This document shows positions 35,813-46,769 of a stretch of 64,000 bases of DNA, piece after piece (position 1 is the first letter of the stretch; every line of letters begins with the position of its first letter). Under the pieces are notes generated by a model, which worked only from the letters and a program-made list of their open reading frames with translations, had not been told where the DNA came from and did no database searches. Source of the stretch: Agriotes lineatus (lineage: Eukaryota > Arthropoda > Insecta > Coleoptera > Elateridae); assembly GCA_940337035.1 (NCBI GenBank), contig CALNHX010002796.1, positions 1-64,000 on the forward strand. The letters are read 5' to 3'. The translations under genes and the position numbers were made by a program.

Positions 35813-38800
35813 TTACATTTCTATGGAATAATGGCCCCATGGGATGGTATCTATTCTATTTTCTAATATATGGCGTTTATCATCTAAAGCACTAAGAGCT
35901 ACCTTAGTCTGCCTTACACTATGTACATTATGCTTAGTAGATGTTATTAAATTTTGATTTCTGTAAATTTCGACTTCGTCCTGCAAACATTTCAAGTAAT
36001 CGTCAAAGCAGATTGTATTTTTTACCACACAACTCTTTACACCTTTTGCTTTTTTTACTACTTTGGTTTTGTTGGTGTTACTGTCCACCTTGAGGCTGTA
36101 AAGTTTACTCTTCAAGCCCACAAATTCTGTCATTATTTCCCCATTATTTTCGTCCTTCATCAAACCTAATACTTTTTTGTTTACTCTAGGGATGTCAAAT
36201 ACATTATTTTCCGGATAATCTGAAGTGTCAAATTTATGTAAATCTTGCTTTATAATGTGTATAAAAGCTTGCAATTTTGGGGGGGAAATCGCGACATCAT
36301 ATAATTATAATGAAAATCGTAAACGCAAATTTTGGATAAATCTAAAATACACATTCCTATGTAGACAGGTTTCATAAACCAAATTTCCGTTTTCTTTAGT
36401 TCAATTGCCACAATATGTTTATCGAATATGGACCTACTATGAAAATTTGGTTTCGAAATATAATACCTAGCTCCGAAACGGCCGTCCCACCTGGAAACTA
36501 ATTTGATGTTTTTATGTTTTCTCACATTTTGCATAGTCTTGCCAAAAACAGCGTTATTCATTAATTTATAAAGATTTTTTTCAAACTCGTTCCTCGCCGC
36601 GGTTCTCAATTTTGTATTTAGATCGATGTATTGTTTTAACCAGGGTGATTGGTCGAACGTTAAAACGCGATGAATTCTAACAAGTTTTAAACCAGCCGCC
36701 AAACACTGCTTCAAATTACGATAATGTATGACATATTTTTCCTTGTTATATAAAGTAGTTAGCAATTTTTTTTGTTTTGATCCAGGAGGATAGCCGTGTT
36801 CGGAACAAAAAGGTAAACTTTTGTGTGGGTCATGTAACGTTTGCGGATACTCTAAATCAACTTCTAGTATGTACCCTTTTGAAGCATCGTCAGCTATAGC
36901 GTTAACATTAAAATTTTCAACTTCAAAATCAGAGAGCCATCTAAAGCCCTTATATGAAAGGGTCTGACTCATCCCCCACCCGTACAAGTTGTTGACGTCA
37001 TAATACATCAGGTACTTAAGGGCTTTAGAAGGGTCGAACTGACCATCTTTCATAAAGTGATTATTTGCTTTACTATACCTACTAATACATTGACAAATCC
37101 CTCCTCGAATTCCTTTTTCTATAAAAAGAAGCATATTTATATCGGAAAGGAGTTCTAATTGAATTTTGGTATACTTTAACATTGCATCCCAAGTAAAACC
37201 GGGTGTTGTGTAATACCAGGCCGGATCTAAACCGTATGTATCGAAACAACTTCTTCTAAAGTTTTCAAATACATCCGCCAATAATAATATGTCTGTTTTC
37301 AGGTACAGGTCCGAATAGTCGCCTAAATTCTTAATTTGAAATGTTTGCCAAACAGTTTGAGCATGTTGATAATCGTTTTCGCTTATATCGGAATCTGTTA
37401 ATCTACTAAAAAAATGTTCTTTAGCCGGAAGCGACTCTTCCTCAAATTTTTCATAATTTGTCATATATTCGTAAGGATAAACCCCCTTGTTGGAAAGCAA
37501 GGAAATTTTAAAATTATCCAAATGCGAATTTTGTTCCCTCAAAATTTTAAAATCACCCGGTTGCAAATAGGATGCCAATTTTTCGAAAGAAGAATTCATA
37601 AATCGAAACGAATCTATAAATTTAAATTTAATACCATCTCCGTCGATAGTTTTCGTAAAAGAAATATAGCGCTCCTTGTTTAGCGGCAACAGGCTTATAT
37701 TACCGGGTATAGCTTTAACTAGGGTTTTAACAAAGAAGTGACTATCGTAACCGCTAAAATTATGAAACACCACGGGAATAATTCTAGGTGTTTTATAATT
37801 TAGATTGCAATTACCATGAGCGGGTCCCCTAAACTTTCCAGTCATGTGGCAATGATCAAGCACGCGTTTTCTCACCTCTGACTCATCCCCTTAAACGAAT
37901 TCCTGCTTGCAAATATGACAGACCGGGGCTAGAAGAGCTTCATTTTTCTGTTGTTCACTAATTTGCATTGGTTTGTAACGGTTGAAATATTGTTTTAAAT
38001 TGCCCGAAATGGTTTGCAATTCTTTTACATACCATTCAATACAATCTGCTCCGCGATAGCTTCGAAAATAGCTCAGCGAATTATCAAAAGTACAGTGCAG
38101 ATAGTAACCAATGCTACACGCCTCATGGTCTTGATACCTGGCTGTACTTTTGTTCACCGGGCTGTCGTTTACCTCCTTAAGAATGGCCTCGAGGTCGCTG
38201 TAAACAATAAAAGGACAAAGTTCCTTATAATTAAAATCCTTAAATTCTAAAAACGTGCCGGGCTCGGGAAGATTCACTTTGCACTTGTTCATTGCTATAC
38301 AGTCCACCGTATGTGCGCCAAGTTTATTTTCACTTCCAAAATACTGAAGACATCTATCACAAATGAATTTTTTATCTTTTCGCTTTGACAGTTGCAAACT
38401 CACCAGTCTGGACAAGTTTTTAATTAAACAGAAATGCAGCTTCACAGACGGCACGTCTTCGTCGCCTTCTTCTTCCATGTCTGGTTCCATCCCATATTGT
38501 TGGTTAATTTCGTATTTTTCATCTTCATAATATTCTTGTATCATTAAGAGGTTAATGTGAACGGCTTGCTTGTTTGAAGTCAAATAGGCTGGCGATGTAG
38601 AGTAAAGTTGTTCCCTCACGCTAAGAACATACACATTGACTGATACATTGTTTTGTTTCTCAAATTTCGGAATCTGTCTTAGCGTCATTGGAAACTCGAT
38701 GCCCTCCAAATTTAAATGGTCTCTATAATCTGGATAACTCCAAACACGATGCAAATTATCGTTGACAGGAAACAAGTGCGCCATCACGCTCCAGGCAAAA

Positions 38801-39597
38801 CAGGCCTCGTCGTTTAAATTTTTAATATTAATAACTGCCTTTTTTCTTTCAATTTCGGGAGGTAAACGAATAAAGGAGTTGCCGTGGAACAGTTGTTCGC
38901 ATCTATTGATGTTGACAAAAAGCGAAAGAATCTCGTGTAGCGCCCATCCGGATTCCCCCTCTTCAAAAACAGACACCTTGTTTAGAATTTTTGATGAAAC
39001 ATGTTCTTCAAACCATTGTTTTAAATTTGGCAGGTCCTGTTGGAGAATTAGCTGATTTTTAGTGTTAAAGTATTTTGTGGAGAAAATTTCCGAATTTGCA
39101 GTTTCTTTTATAAATTCAGCACAAAACACCGTATTAACTTTAATTGCACTATTATTTTTAAGGACATTTTCGATTTTTCTTTTAAACAATACGCGGCAAT
39201 CTTCTAGAAATTCTTCAATTTTTTTATGGACCAAATTTATTATAACACCTGTTTCAAGTCGACACTCGAATGCGCTTTCCACGGTTTGCCAGTTTACGCG
39301 TTCATTTAATTTGGAATTTTTGCTGCCAGATATCCCGGTTCCAATTTTTGTAATTGAGTTGAGCAGCACCTGGTACCTTTTCAAATGTCCTATTGATGTT
39401 TCGACATGCTTGCGGACTCCAATTGACTTGCAGCTTTTCAGTAATCTTGTTAATAGCCTAATATTGTTTTCATTAATGGTCAAACTTTTTAAAATTTTAT
39501 CACGTGCCGAAGGTAGGTTTTTAAAGATTTTATAGCACTTCTCGATGACTTCTACGGCCGCACCGCTAACTCGCGCAATTTCATTTTCGTTGGACAT
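35813..39597 (-). pseudogene. polB: Protein-primed family-B DNA polymerase (Polinton/adintovirus PolB), two inactivating lesions
   Basis: Replicative polymerase of the element, about 1,260 codons on the - strand in three open pieces. N-terminal piece (39,597 or 39,618 to 37,891): unknown helical region, then a C-x2-C...H-x4-C finger and the exonuclease I motif (S-D-L-E). Middle piece (37,875-36,250): DHCH...H..CN metal cluster, Exo II (H-N-F-S-G-Y-D), Exo III (Y-L-K-T-D-I-L-L-L), motif A with Asp at 36,997-36,999 (Y-D-V-N-N-L-Y-G) and motif B (K-L-M-N-N-A-V-F-G). C-terminal piece (36,274-35,813): thumb with K-K-A-K-G-V-K. Lesion 1: an in-frame TAA at 37,891-37,893 inside the metal cluster, the reading frame being the same on both sides. 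Lesion 2: near 36,255-36,275 a deletion/frameshift removes the D-T-D-S metal-binding motif C. I prefer the ATG at 39,597, since the TATA box is only ~28 bp before 39,618. Confidence 0.9.
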
Positions 39598-39645
39598 GTT
39601 TTCAAAAACTGTTAACATACTGACGAAGTACTAGCTGGCGTTTGT

Positions 39646-39652
39646 CTTTATA
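39646..39652 (-). promoter_or_regulatory. TATA box of the polymerase gene
   Basis: Reads tataaag on the - strand. A start site ~30 bp downstream would fall at about 39,620, next to the first ATG (39,618), so translation more likely begins at the in-frame ATG at 39,597. Confidence 0.45.
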
Positions 39653-39662
39653 CTAATCTTCA

Positions 39663-39899
39663 ATGGCGTTTTCTAGAATTATTTTTAAAAAATTCACACT
39701 GCGCATTGAAAATATCCTTCGTGCCTTTCAATTAATTTACATAGTAAAAGCTGCATTTATCAAAGCTGTTCTTGAAATAATAAAAATATACGCTGCGACT
39801 TTACCGAGCTGTCATTTTTGGGGCATAATTTCAATTATTGCCAAAATTAGATATTACACACTGGCGAAAAACCTTTACATGCTTCAATACAAAAGCTAG
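39663..39899 (+). CDS. Hypothetical 78-residue hydrophobic protein, divergent from PolB
   Basis: Open frame starting about 45 bp upstream of the polymerase ATG on the opposite strand, so the two would share a promoter interval. The product is basic and hydrophobic, with two stretches that could be membrane helices (about residues 20-45 and 50-65). I recognise no family. It may be a small element gene or chance; AT-rich DNA produces such frames often. Confidence 0.3.
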   Translation: MAFSRIIFKKFTLRIENILRAFQLIYIVKAAFIKAVLEIIKIYAATLPSCHFWGIISIIAKIRYYTLAKNLYMLQYKS

Positions 39900-40861
39900 C
39901 TCATGAAAAACCCTAATCGGAAACAAATAAAGCTAATTTATTGTCACATATATGCAAATATAAAGACACCTTTCGCCTATTTGCGCTGCAAGTAATGCAT
40001 AAACTAGAATGGCAGTGGTTTTGAATTTATAATATCGCCCGTGACATTAGATAATTAAAACAAAGCTGAAGGCGATTCGCACCTGGCATACAGCTAATTA
40101 CATAAACCGGAATGAAATTTAACACTTAAACCTACCTAAATTTTCGAGAGCGGTCAACAATTATTATTAAGTGTATGTGGGCGAATCGAAACAACTGAAA
40201 ACGTTTACTTGATCGCTATGCATATTTGTGAACAAATAATGACACATATAGGTAACAACCTTGTTCATATTCCATTTAAAAATAAAAACAGCAAATAAAT
40301 CTAACATATGGCTGCACACTGGTAAAAAGCCTTCTACTTGTTTCATTTGTTAGTATAGACTGGAATGGTAGTGGTTTTGAATTAATACTTTTGCTTGAGT
40401 CATTAGCGCAAATATAAACTTCCGCTAATTGCATCAGCCGCTGAGCCGGTTCGTGCTTGACATTGGCCTGCATAGAATATAAATGGAATTTGGTTTTAAT
40501 GTTAATACCTTAAAATATGCGAATGTAGCTTACACGCATAAGGAAGAGTCACCATAATTTCAATTATTACTAATCGTATGTAGGCAAAACAACAGTAACA
40601 AACTAAACTAAAATATAGCCGATTGGACTGGAATGACAGTGAACTTGAAATTCATACTTTCGCCTGTGCAAGTATGAAATATACAAAAGATGATCTTTCC
40701 TCCGCGCAGCGAGATAAGGGGCCTTAAATTTAAATATACAAAATCTAATGACATTGAACCTTTCATTCTAACTTGCGCATGGAGTCCCAAAAACACTGAT
40801 GCGCGATTTTTCAGGTTTAGGGGATGTTATTCACATCTAGTGACTTTTTACGCAAGCCCCA
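39900..40861. repeat. AT-rich right arm with three diverged direct repeats
   Basis: A motif of about 50 bp (actggaatg, then agtg(g/a).ttgaa, then an A/T-rich stretch and a cgcc(t/c)gtg-like end) occurs near 40,000, 40,358 and 40,622. No gene was recognised. The inner stretch 40,690-40,860 is the patchy continuation of the terminal repeat. Confidence 0.6.
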
Positions 40862-41320
40862 CGGGGTTGATGTGACCTTGAAACTTACTCCGCTCCCTAA
40901 CTTGCACATGAGGGTCTGGCGACTGGGGCTTTCCTCCCGGGCTCGCTTGAGTTAGAGAGAGAAAGATGGTTTTTTTGTAGAACCCTATGTGTTAAAGAGA
41001 GAAAGATAGATTTTTGGTGACTGACAGACACCGATGACCTTTGACATTTGGTTTCCTCCCCCTCCCCGAAGAGGACAAATTAGCCTTAAAAAATTGCATT
41101 TTTATTTTAAAAAACATGGGTGCCCCGGCGGCGGCTAGGGCTCTGCCCCCTGGGGTTGGTGTTGCGCATGCGGGCCCCACAATATGGCGGCTAGGGCTCT
41201 GCCCCTGCGGTTGATGTTGCGCAATACCCAGAACATGTTGCGCAATATCCAGAAGTGAAAGTCTGTCTGAGTCTAATCGGTGACCTTGAAGTGGCCCAGA
41301 AGTGAGGTATCCCTACTACT
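40862..41320 (-). repeat. Right terminal inverted repeat of the Polinton-like element
   Basis: Inverted partner of 26,412-26,885. Similarity continues patchily inward: the stretch near 40,820 with a 'gaataacatcccc'-type motif in reverse complement matches 28,750-28,770, showing that the left arm was later expanded by about 1.9 kb relative to the right arm. Confidence 0.92.
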
Positions 41321-41397
41321 ATGGAGAAAAATTTCTCAAACTTGTTGCCATCCCTCACTGATGTAGACTGCAATTTAAGGAGAAGGACTTTTTAAAG

Positions 41398-41600
41398 ATG
41401 CATCAGTACTTCACGTTCTTCCCATTTACAGTTAAAATCCTTGATGATATTTATAAGACTTTCTTGGAGATTGGCTCAGCAGTAACAATCTTTAATATAA
41501 GCTGCTCCCTTTCCCTGCTACTGCTGGATATTTTTGCTGTGTGTCGCTTAAAAACGAATGATGTACCCAAAGTATGGATTTGTGCTTTTGAATATTAAGT
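41398..41600 (+). pseudogene. Truncated gustatory-receptor fragment
   Basis: The translated stretch (I-L-D-D-I-Y-K-T-F-L-E-I-G, then I-F-N-I-S, then D-V-P-K-V-W-I-C-A-F) is clearly related to the C-terminal third of the receptor exon at 44,364-45,278 (I-I-D-S-V-Y-Q-T-F-L-E-I-G ... E-V-W-L-C-A-L). It lacks roughly the first two thirds and has an internal deletion of about 25 codons, and no splice donor follows at the equivalent place. It starts only 78 bp outside the element's right end, so the upstream half of this gene copy was probably lost when the locus was rearranged. Confidence 0.8.
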
Positions 41601-42714
41601 ACTTATCGTAATAATGTGGTTCAAACCCACCGCTACAAGCCATATTGAAACAAGACGTTTCGTACGCACCAATATTTGATTAATTAATTGCCCTTTTTAT
41701 TTGCCTTGCAAGCTTAGTGAACATGAAACTCTAAAATACTCTATCTGCTGTTGCAAGCGATTACTGTTTTCTAAAATAAAGTGAAAGCTGCTCCCCTCTT
41801 ACAGCCTTATCGGGCTGAAACTGACTTCAAACACAACATACACAAGAAAATCCATTGTTTGCACAAATATGTTCATTTTAAAACACATGCCATAAAAAAT
41901 CAAAGAAGTTAGGACTGTATTCTAAAACAACAACTTCCCAAAATAGCTTGGAGTTACTCGCATGTACGTTAGATATACATGACACAACGTTAAAGCACAA
42001 CACTAAAAGTTACTGTATAAACTGGGCCTGTCCATATTTCCTTACATTAAACCCAAGACAATTCATATTTGTATTATTTGTTTATAAAGCACATCTTTTC
42101 GCCTCCGCAATAGCTTCGCAAAATTGAACAAATTCTATCACGTAACCACACAAATTTTCTGTAAGGATAGGCGGATTGCTGTGCATGCTGACTCGCTCTT
42201 GAATTGCTTCACCCGGTCTTGGAAGGCGTGATGCTTGGAAAACTACTACAGTTAATGCTGCGGGGAAGTCTCGTTTCGAATAGCTGACAAGCACCTCGAT
42301 ATACTTGCATACGTCACGTCTTCACAATGGACGTAACAAATGCACGTTTTGGGTGAGATGCAAGTTTGTGTATTGTACACGATCAATATATAATTGGTGT
42401 GCGCTCTGAACCTGTAGGCAGCAATTATTTGCTGCTGGTTCCACGTCGCTTCCGTATATTTCGGCGGTTTTGTACAATGCACTCTGGAGTTGCAGGTACA
42501 GACGCCCTCAAAGCGAGCATGGAACTGCCTTGTTGTCCGTGAAGTCTACTAGTGGGTCTGCTGTGTGCACTTTTGATTATACCAGAATACTCTGTCGAAA
42601 TCTAATTAACAATAAAATACATATAGCTACAAGTTGCCTATATCTCCAAATTATAAATAAACCCTACAGGCAGCGAATGCCAACGGCCCGTTTTATTCTT
42701 CCGTCAGATATCTT
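41601..42714. other. Interval without a recognised gene
   Basis: Two short overlapping - strand frames (42,082-42,294 and 42,252-42,482) have somewhat protein-like composition but no motif I know; they could be a decayed exon or transposon piece. The rest appears non-coding. Confidence 0.4.
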
Positions 42715-42716
42715 TA

Positions 42717-43650
42717 TATGTAACGTATGTAACAAAAGTTTTGAGAAAAAGTTTGATTATGTATATTTAATTCAAATTAAATTTTATTAAAAAAACGCTT
42801 AAAATATGTTGATCTTACATCCAAGATCACATTAATAACAGCACTATATAATGGCAAGGGTTCCAGTATTTTCAGTGGCCAGTAAATTTTGTCATCACAT
42901 GTCGCATAAGCTCTTGGACAGAATTTATATCAATTTTATAACCTTTTGAAATATTCTGCGACGAAGTTGTGCCTTATTTTGTGCATCAAAGCCGTTGTCG
43001 TACACCTTTCTGCTTAGTAAAGGCCAAAAATCCTTGATGTGTCTTGCCTGAATAATATTGGGTGAGTTATCATGTTTTGGTAGAAATGGAACATTGTGCT
43101 GATTCAGTCAATCTCTCGTGGTTCTCGCATAATGGCAAAAAGCCAAGTCTGGCCAAAATATTATTTCATTAGCAGCATGTGTATTTTGGGCACTTACGTC
43201 TTTTAAGAGTTTAAAGGATTACGATGCAATTCTCCATGCACAATCATGTATGAAACATGAAAATGTTGACCGAACCACCGAATTGATGTTTTACGCTGTC
43301 TTTAGCTCCTTACCATTCAGTCGACAACCCGTACAGACATCTTTTAGGGCCTTGATTTTTAGGTATATTTACACAAGGTATTCCTTGGTTATTGAAATTA
43401 CCACATTTTGGTCACTAAAGATGTTGACAATATTGAGCTTAGGCATTCGTCCAACCAACTGATAAATAGTCATTCAGATTTCAAGTGTGTAAGACATTTT
43501 GTTCAATGTAATTGCAAAATTTGTATTCTTATTATAAATTCTGATATCCATATATTTTTTGTTTCCAATGGCAACTTGATAATGCATCGTTTAATTATAT
43601 TTGTCTAGCTTCAAAAAAATTCTCATAACTTTTGTTACATACGTTACATA
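42717..43650. mobile_element. Decayed Tc1/mariner-type element with TA target duplication
   Basis: Inverted ends of about 40 bp (tatgtaacgtatgtaacaaa at both termini; first 24 bp identical), flanked by TA at 42,715-42,716 and 43,651-43,652. At 934 bp it is shorter than a full Tc1-like element and has lost much of its transposase gene, so it is an internally deleted, immobile copy. Confidence 0.85.
42930..43200 (-). pseudogene. Tc1-like transposase C-terminal relic
   Basis: Reading on the - strand from 43,200: F-W-P-D-L-A...C-H-Y, later F-L-P-K-H-D-N-S-P-N, then I-K-D-F-W-P-L-L-S-R-K-V-Y and R-R-R-I-F-Q. This is the final part of the DDE domain of a Tc1/mariner-superfamily transposase, including the region of the last acidic residues. 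At least one stop interrupts it, and the N-terminal DNA-binding part is not recognisable. Confidence 0.75.
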
Positions 43651-43659
43651 TAACTTATA

Positions 43660-44285
43660 TTTCATTTGTAATTGTTCGATTTATCAAACCTATCTGACCA
43701 TAACTTTACATACTGTGTGTACATTTAATTCGTTTAGACCACTTATGACTAGCAAAAGTATTTCTTAACAACTCTATACATATTTGGTGGAGGCTTGTAC
43801 GAACATACAGACATAGTACATGATAATTGGGTTTTCACGGCAGGAACCTTGATGTAGTGTACTGTCAAGTAGCTGCCACATTATTACAGTATTTGTGTTA
43901 CTTTTACTGTTATATTCGCTTCAAGACTTAACCTGCTCTGCTCTTGTTACTTATCTACTCTACTCTTTTTTGCAATCAACTACATAAATTGCTCGAATTT
44001 GCTACTATACAGAAGTATTCCACATTTCAAAAATCAAGGTGAATTATAGAATAAAAGGGAAATTGGCTTGCATGTTTCCATATTCGTATTTACCTCCACC
44101 AATCTGAATATGCATTTTGTAAGTTAAAATAGGTTAATCCATTTTGATAAAGAATGGATATGAATTATTGTATGCATCAAGGCTATTTCCTTGGTTAAAT
44201 ATTTGATGGGAATTGGAAAACTGTCTTGAAACAATGGTATCTTGTTTATTTTAAACGCTCATTCCCAATCGCCACATTGTTTAGT
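43660..44285. other. AT-rich interval upstream of a receptor gene
   Basis: No coding signature; presumably intergenic, with the promoter region of the following receptor at its right end. Confidence 0.4.
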
Positions 44286-44292
44286 AGAGATG

Positions 44293-44299
44293 TATAAAA
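44293..44299 (+). promoter_or_regulatory. Possible TATA box of the first gustatory receptor gene
   Basis: tataaaa, about 65 bp before the first in-frame ATG (44,364), followed by a tacagta-type initiator-like stretch. Confidence 0.35.
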
Positions 44300-44363
44300 C
44301 AATGAAGCTCTGTACAGTAATAATAGTACACGTTCTTGTTAGCATAACGCTTAGTATCCGCTA

Positions 44364-45278
44364 ATGCAGTGTTATTTTATTTTTTCAATGCAGAACGTCA
44401 CTATTAACATGATGATTGAAGATGAATTTAAAGCAAGCGATTCCTGTGTGGCAATATGTGTTCCTCCCATATTAGATAGATGTCTAGGAATGAGAACTTT
44501 AGAGCCCAGATATAGAAAACTGCAATTTATGGCTGCAATTGCTATTTTAACTATAGCAGGAGGTATAGCCTGGAAATACAACCAGTCAGTAATACGGGAG
44601 GCGGAAGTTGCTGGGTACGTTCAAATGTTTCAAGCACACGCAGATCTCGTAAATATTATAGTAATTACAATTAACAACGTAGTTACTTCCTCAACTAGAT
44701 ATCAAATTTATGACCAACTCACAAAAGTTCATAAGAATTTGCGCAGCTTGGGAATGGCGATTGGCAGTAGGCGTTTGAAACGCTGCTCCATCATTTGGTT
44801 GTCAGTGCATTTAATATTTACTTTCTCTATTTGTGGCTTACTCTCCTCAATAATCGAAGATCGAGTGACCAACTGGCTTATGGTGATTTACATATTAGCT
44901 TCACTATACAAACTTTATTTAAGTAGTACGGTTCAGAGCTGTATATTTTTAATATCACATCACATAAAGAGTTTAGAGGATTCTATTAAAATAGTCAGAA
45001 CTAATGCCATACCGAATCTAATTACAATTAAAATCATTGATAGCGTTTACCAGACTTTTTTGGAAATTGGTCAAACTGTAGCAGTCCTTAATAGAAGTTA
45101 TTCGGTTCCGTTGCTATTCAAAATAGGGAGCAACTTAACCCTATTTACCCTAATTTTGTTTAGACTTTCAATTGCACGTTCGTCAGACTTAGCAATGGTT
45201 GTAGATATTGTTGGTGTCTGTTACTTAACGACGGATGTGGTTGCCGAAGTCTGGCTTTGTGCTTTACTGCCAAGACAT
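44364..45278 (+). CDS. Gustatory receptor (insect 7TM, Gr family), first large exon
   Basis: 305 codons to a splice donor (gtgagt at 45,279, phase 0, right after L-L-P-R-H). The frame that reads on to 45,407 beyond the donor is intron. The product has about six hydrophobic segments spread across the exon, a central conserved Y-Q-T-F-L-E-I-G-like stretch, and ends with W-L-C-A-L-L-P, which in this family precedes the last transmembrane segments. These chemoreceptors form ligand-gated cation channels in taste neurons with an inside N-terminus. The final exon(s) with the T-Y-x(5)-Q-F motif are not seen before 47,000, so they lie further off, were missed, or are lost. Later ATGs at 44,388, 44,409 or 44,412 are possible starts. 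Confidence 0.8.
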
Positions 45279-46289
45279 GTGAGTATTTTTAATATAGAAT
45301 ATAAGTACAAATACAAATCCTTTAGGTTCCTATTTGAAAATATATGTGATGATGATGCTGTAAAAGAATTCTTTATTCGCTTATACTTGCCAAAACGTCC
45401 GTCATAGGACGGAAAAGGAAGGGACCACGCTCAGCTGTTTCAACCTCAAAAGGTTTTTGACTACCTTCAGTATTTCACTCTTTTCCAACTATACATTTTC
45501 TTCTTGATCCACTTTAAGCTTGTATGCTTATTTAACATATTTCGTTTCAAAACGTTGGCAATTTGTTGACTGAATTTATTTATTTCTTAAAACTTTAAGA
45601 TAACATATGAACGCCTAACGATGTTCACTATAGTTTCAGTTAATACGTATTTTCAAATATTGCAACGCTCGCAAGCTAGACCTAGTGGAGACGGTGTGTA
45701 GTGCTTTAAATTATGTAAAATGCCAAACAAAATAAGCGCCAACAAGTTTTGCAATTACAACAAATATACTCAGATAGGTCAAGAACTTATAAGTTCAGAT
45801 TAACCGCAGCAGTCAAAACACAATTTCTGAAATACAAAAGGTAGCAGTAACGAACCCAGACACTAAATGGTATAAGTATGTGCATTAAATTTATTAAACA
45901 ACGCTGCATATAATAAGCAGTACAGAAATATTGTAAATTTTGCATATGCGGTTCTTACTCTAAAGTGGCACTCCAATTTAATGCAAAATTTAATACAAAA
46001 ATTAATATAGCACCAGTAAAATGTGCAATTACATAAAATTCAGGTATAGTTTATTTTACCGTGCTTGGGGTACAAATATCATTAACGCAACTTATTAAGT
46101 TGCACTACTTAACTGAAAGCCTTATGCTTATGCCGGAGATGAGACACAGGGTTCCAAGCGGAGTTAAAGCTACGGTTGCAAAATGTAAAACGAATAGCCT
46201 CGAATAGCTCACAGCTGCGGCTGTAGACAGTCAACGCCAGGAAACGTCATTAACAAAGCTCTGATGAGGCCCAAACCCGAACTACGCTC
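45279..46289. other. Presumed intron and downstream DNA of the first receptor
   Basis: AT-rich with no clear exon. I searched by eye for the T-Y-x(5)-Q-F coding signature and did not find it. Confidence 0.35.
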
Positions 46290-46760
46290 TCATGGTGCAG
46301 AAAAATTGCAGAAGTCTCCAACACGGGGGCGGTAACGTTTGTAGCGGAATTCTCTAGCAACCGGCTTCGTTGGTGATTTATACCACTCGAGTGACGTCTT
46401 TAACCCCGCAGGTAACGCCTGCATGTGTACAGGCGATTTGCCAAGATGGCCAGAAATCCTATGATAATAACTTTTCCTTGGACGCGGAATAACTGTTCCA
46501 AAAAGTGCCCAAAGCTCGAACCCATATACCAACGAAGCTTCCACAAATAATATTTTACAGCATCTGAAGCTGAGAGCTAAAACTTGGAGAACAAAATTCC
46601 AGAATCCTGGCGAAGACGACGCTACATTTTTTTCAGGCAGAAACAACGGAAACAAAACCAAAAAATAGCTGTCTGGTCTACTGGTAAAACAAATTACAAC
46701 CCAAAAGCTAACGCTGTCATTACACAACGACCTTGTTCCAATAAAGGAGCTTTTACACAA
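46290..46760 (-). other. Unrecognised 156-codon frame in a GC-richer patch
   Basis: Open frame on the - strand in a patch (46,130-46,740) with higher GC than its surroundings. The translation has no domain I know and the opposite strand carries a shorter frame. A degenerate repeat or old insertion is more likely than a gene. Confidence 0.25.
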
Positions 46761-46769
46761 AATACATTC

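Larger units (their letters stand above)
26412..41320. mobile_element. Polinton/Maverick (adintovirus-like) element, decayed, carrying an MMP gene
   Basis: Two inverted repeats of about 0.46 kb, starting AGTAGTAG and ending CTACTACT, enclose 14.9 kb. Inside are a protein-primed family-B DNA polymerase of the Polinton/adintovirus type and a fragment of the packaging ATPase of the same group. AG...CT ends, the length and these two genes match the class. I found no retroviral-type integrase, capsid or adenain-type protease gene. The left flank is satellite and the right flank is unique DNA; the six bases outside each end do not match, so no target-site duplication is visible. The polymerase is broken and the ATPase truncated, so the copy is presumably non-autonomous. 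Confidence 0.88.

Noticed and set aside
45279..45407. Extension of the first receptor frame by 43 codons
   Set aside because: A good donor (gtgagt) occurs at the position equivalent to the donor of the second receptor, and the extension is polar and tyrosine/lysine-rich, unlike the last segments of a gustatory receptor.
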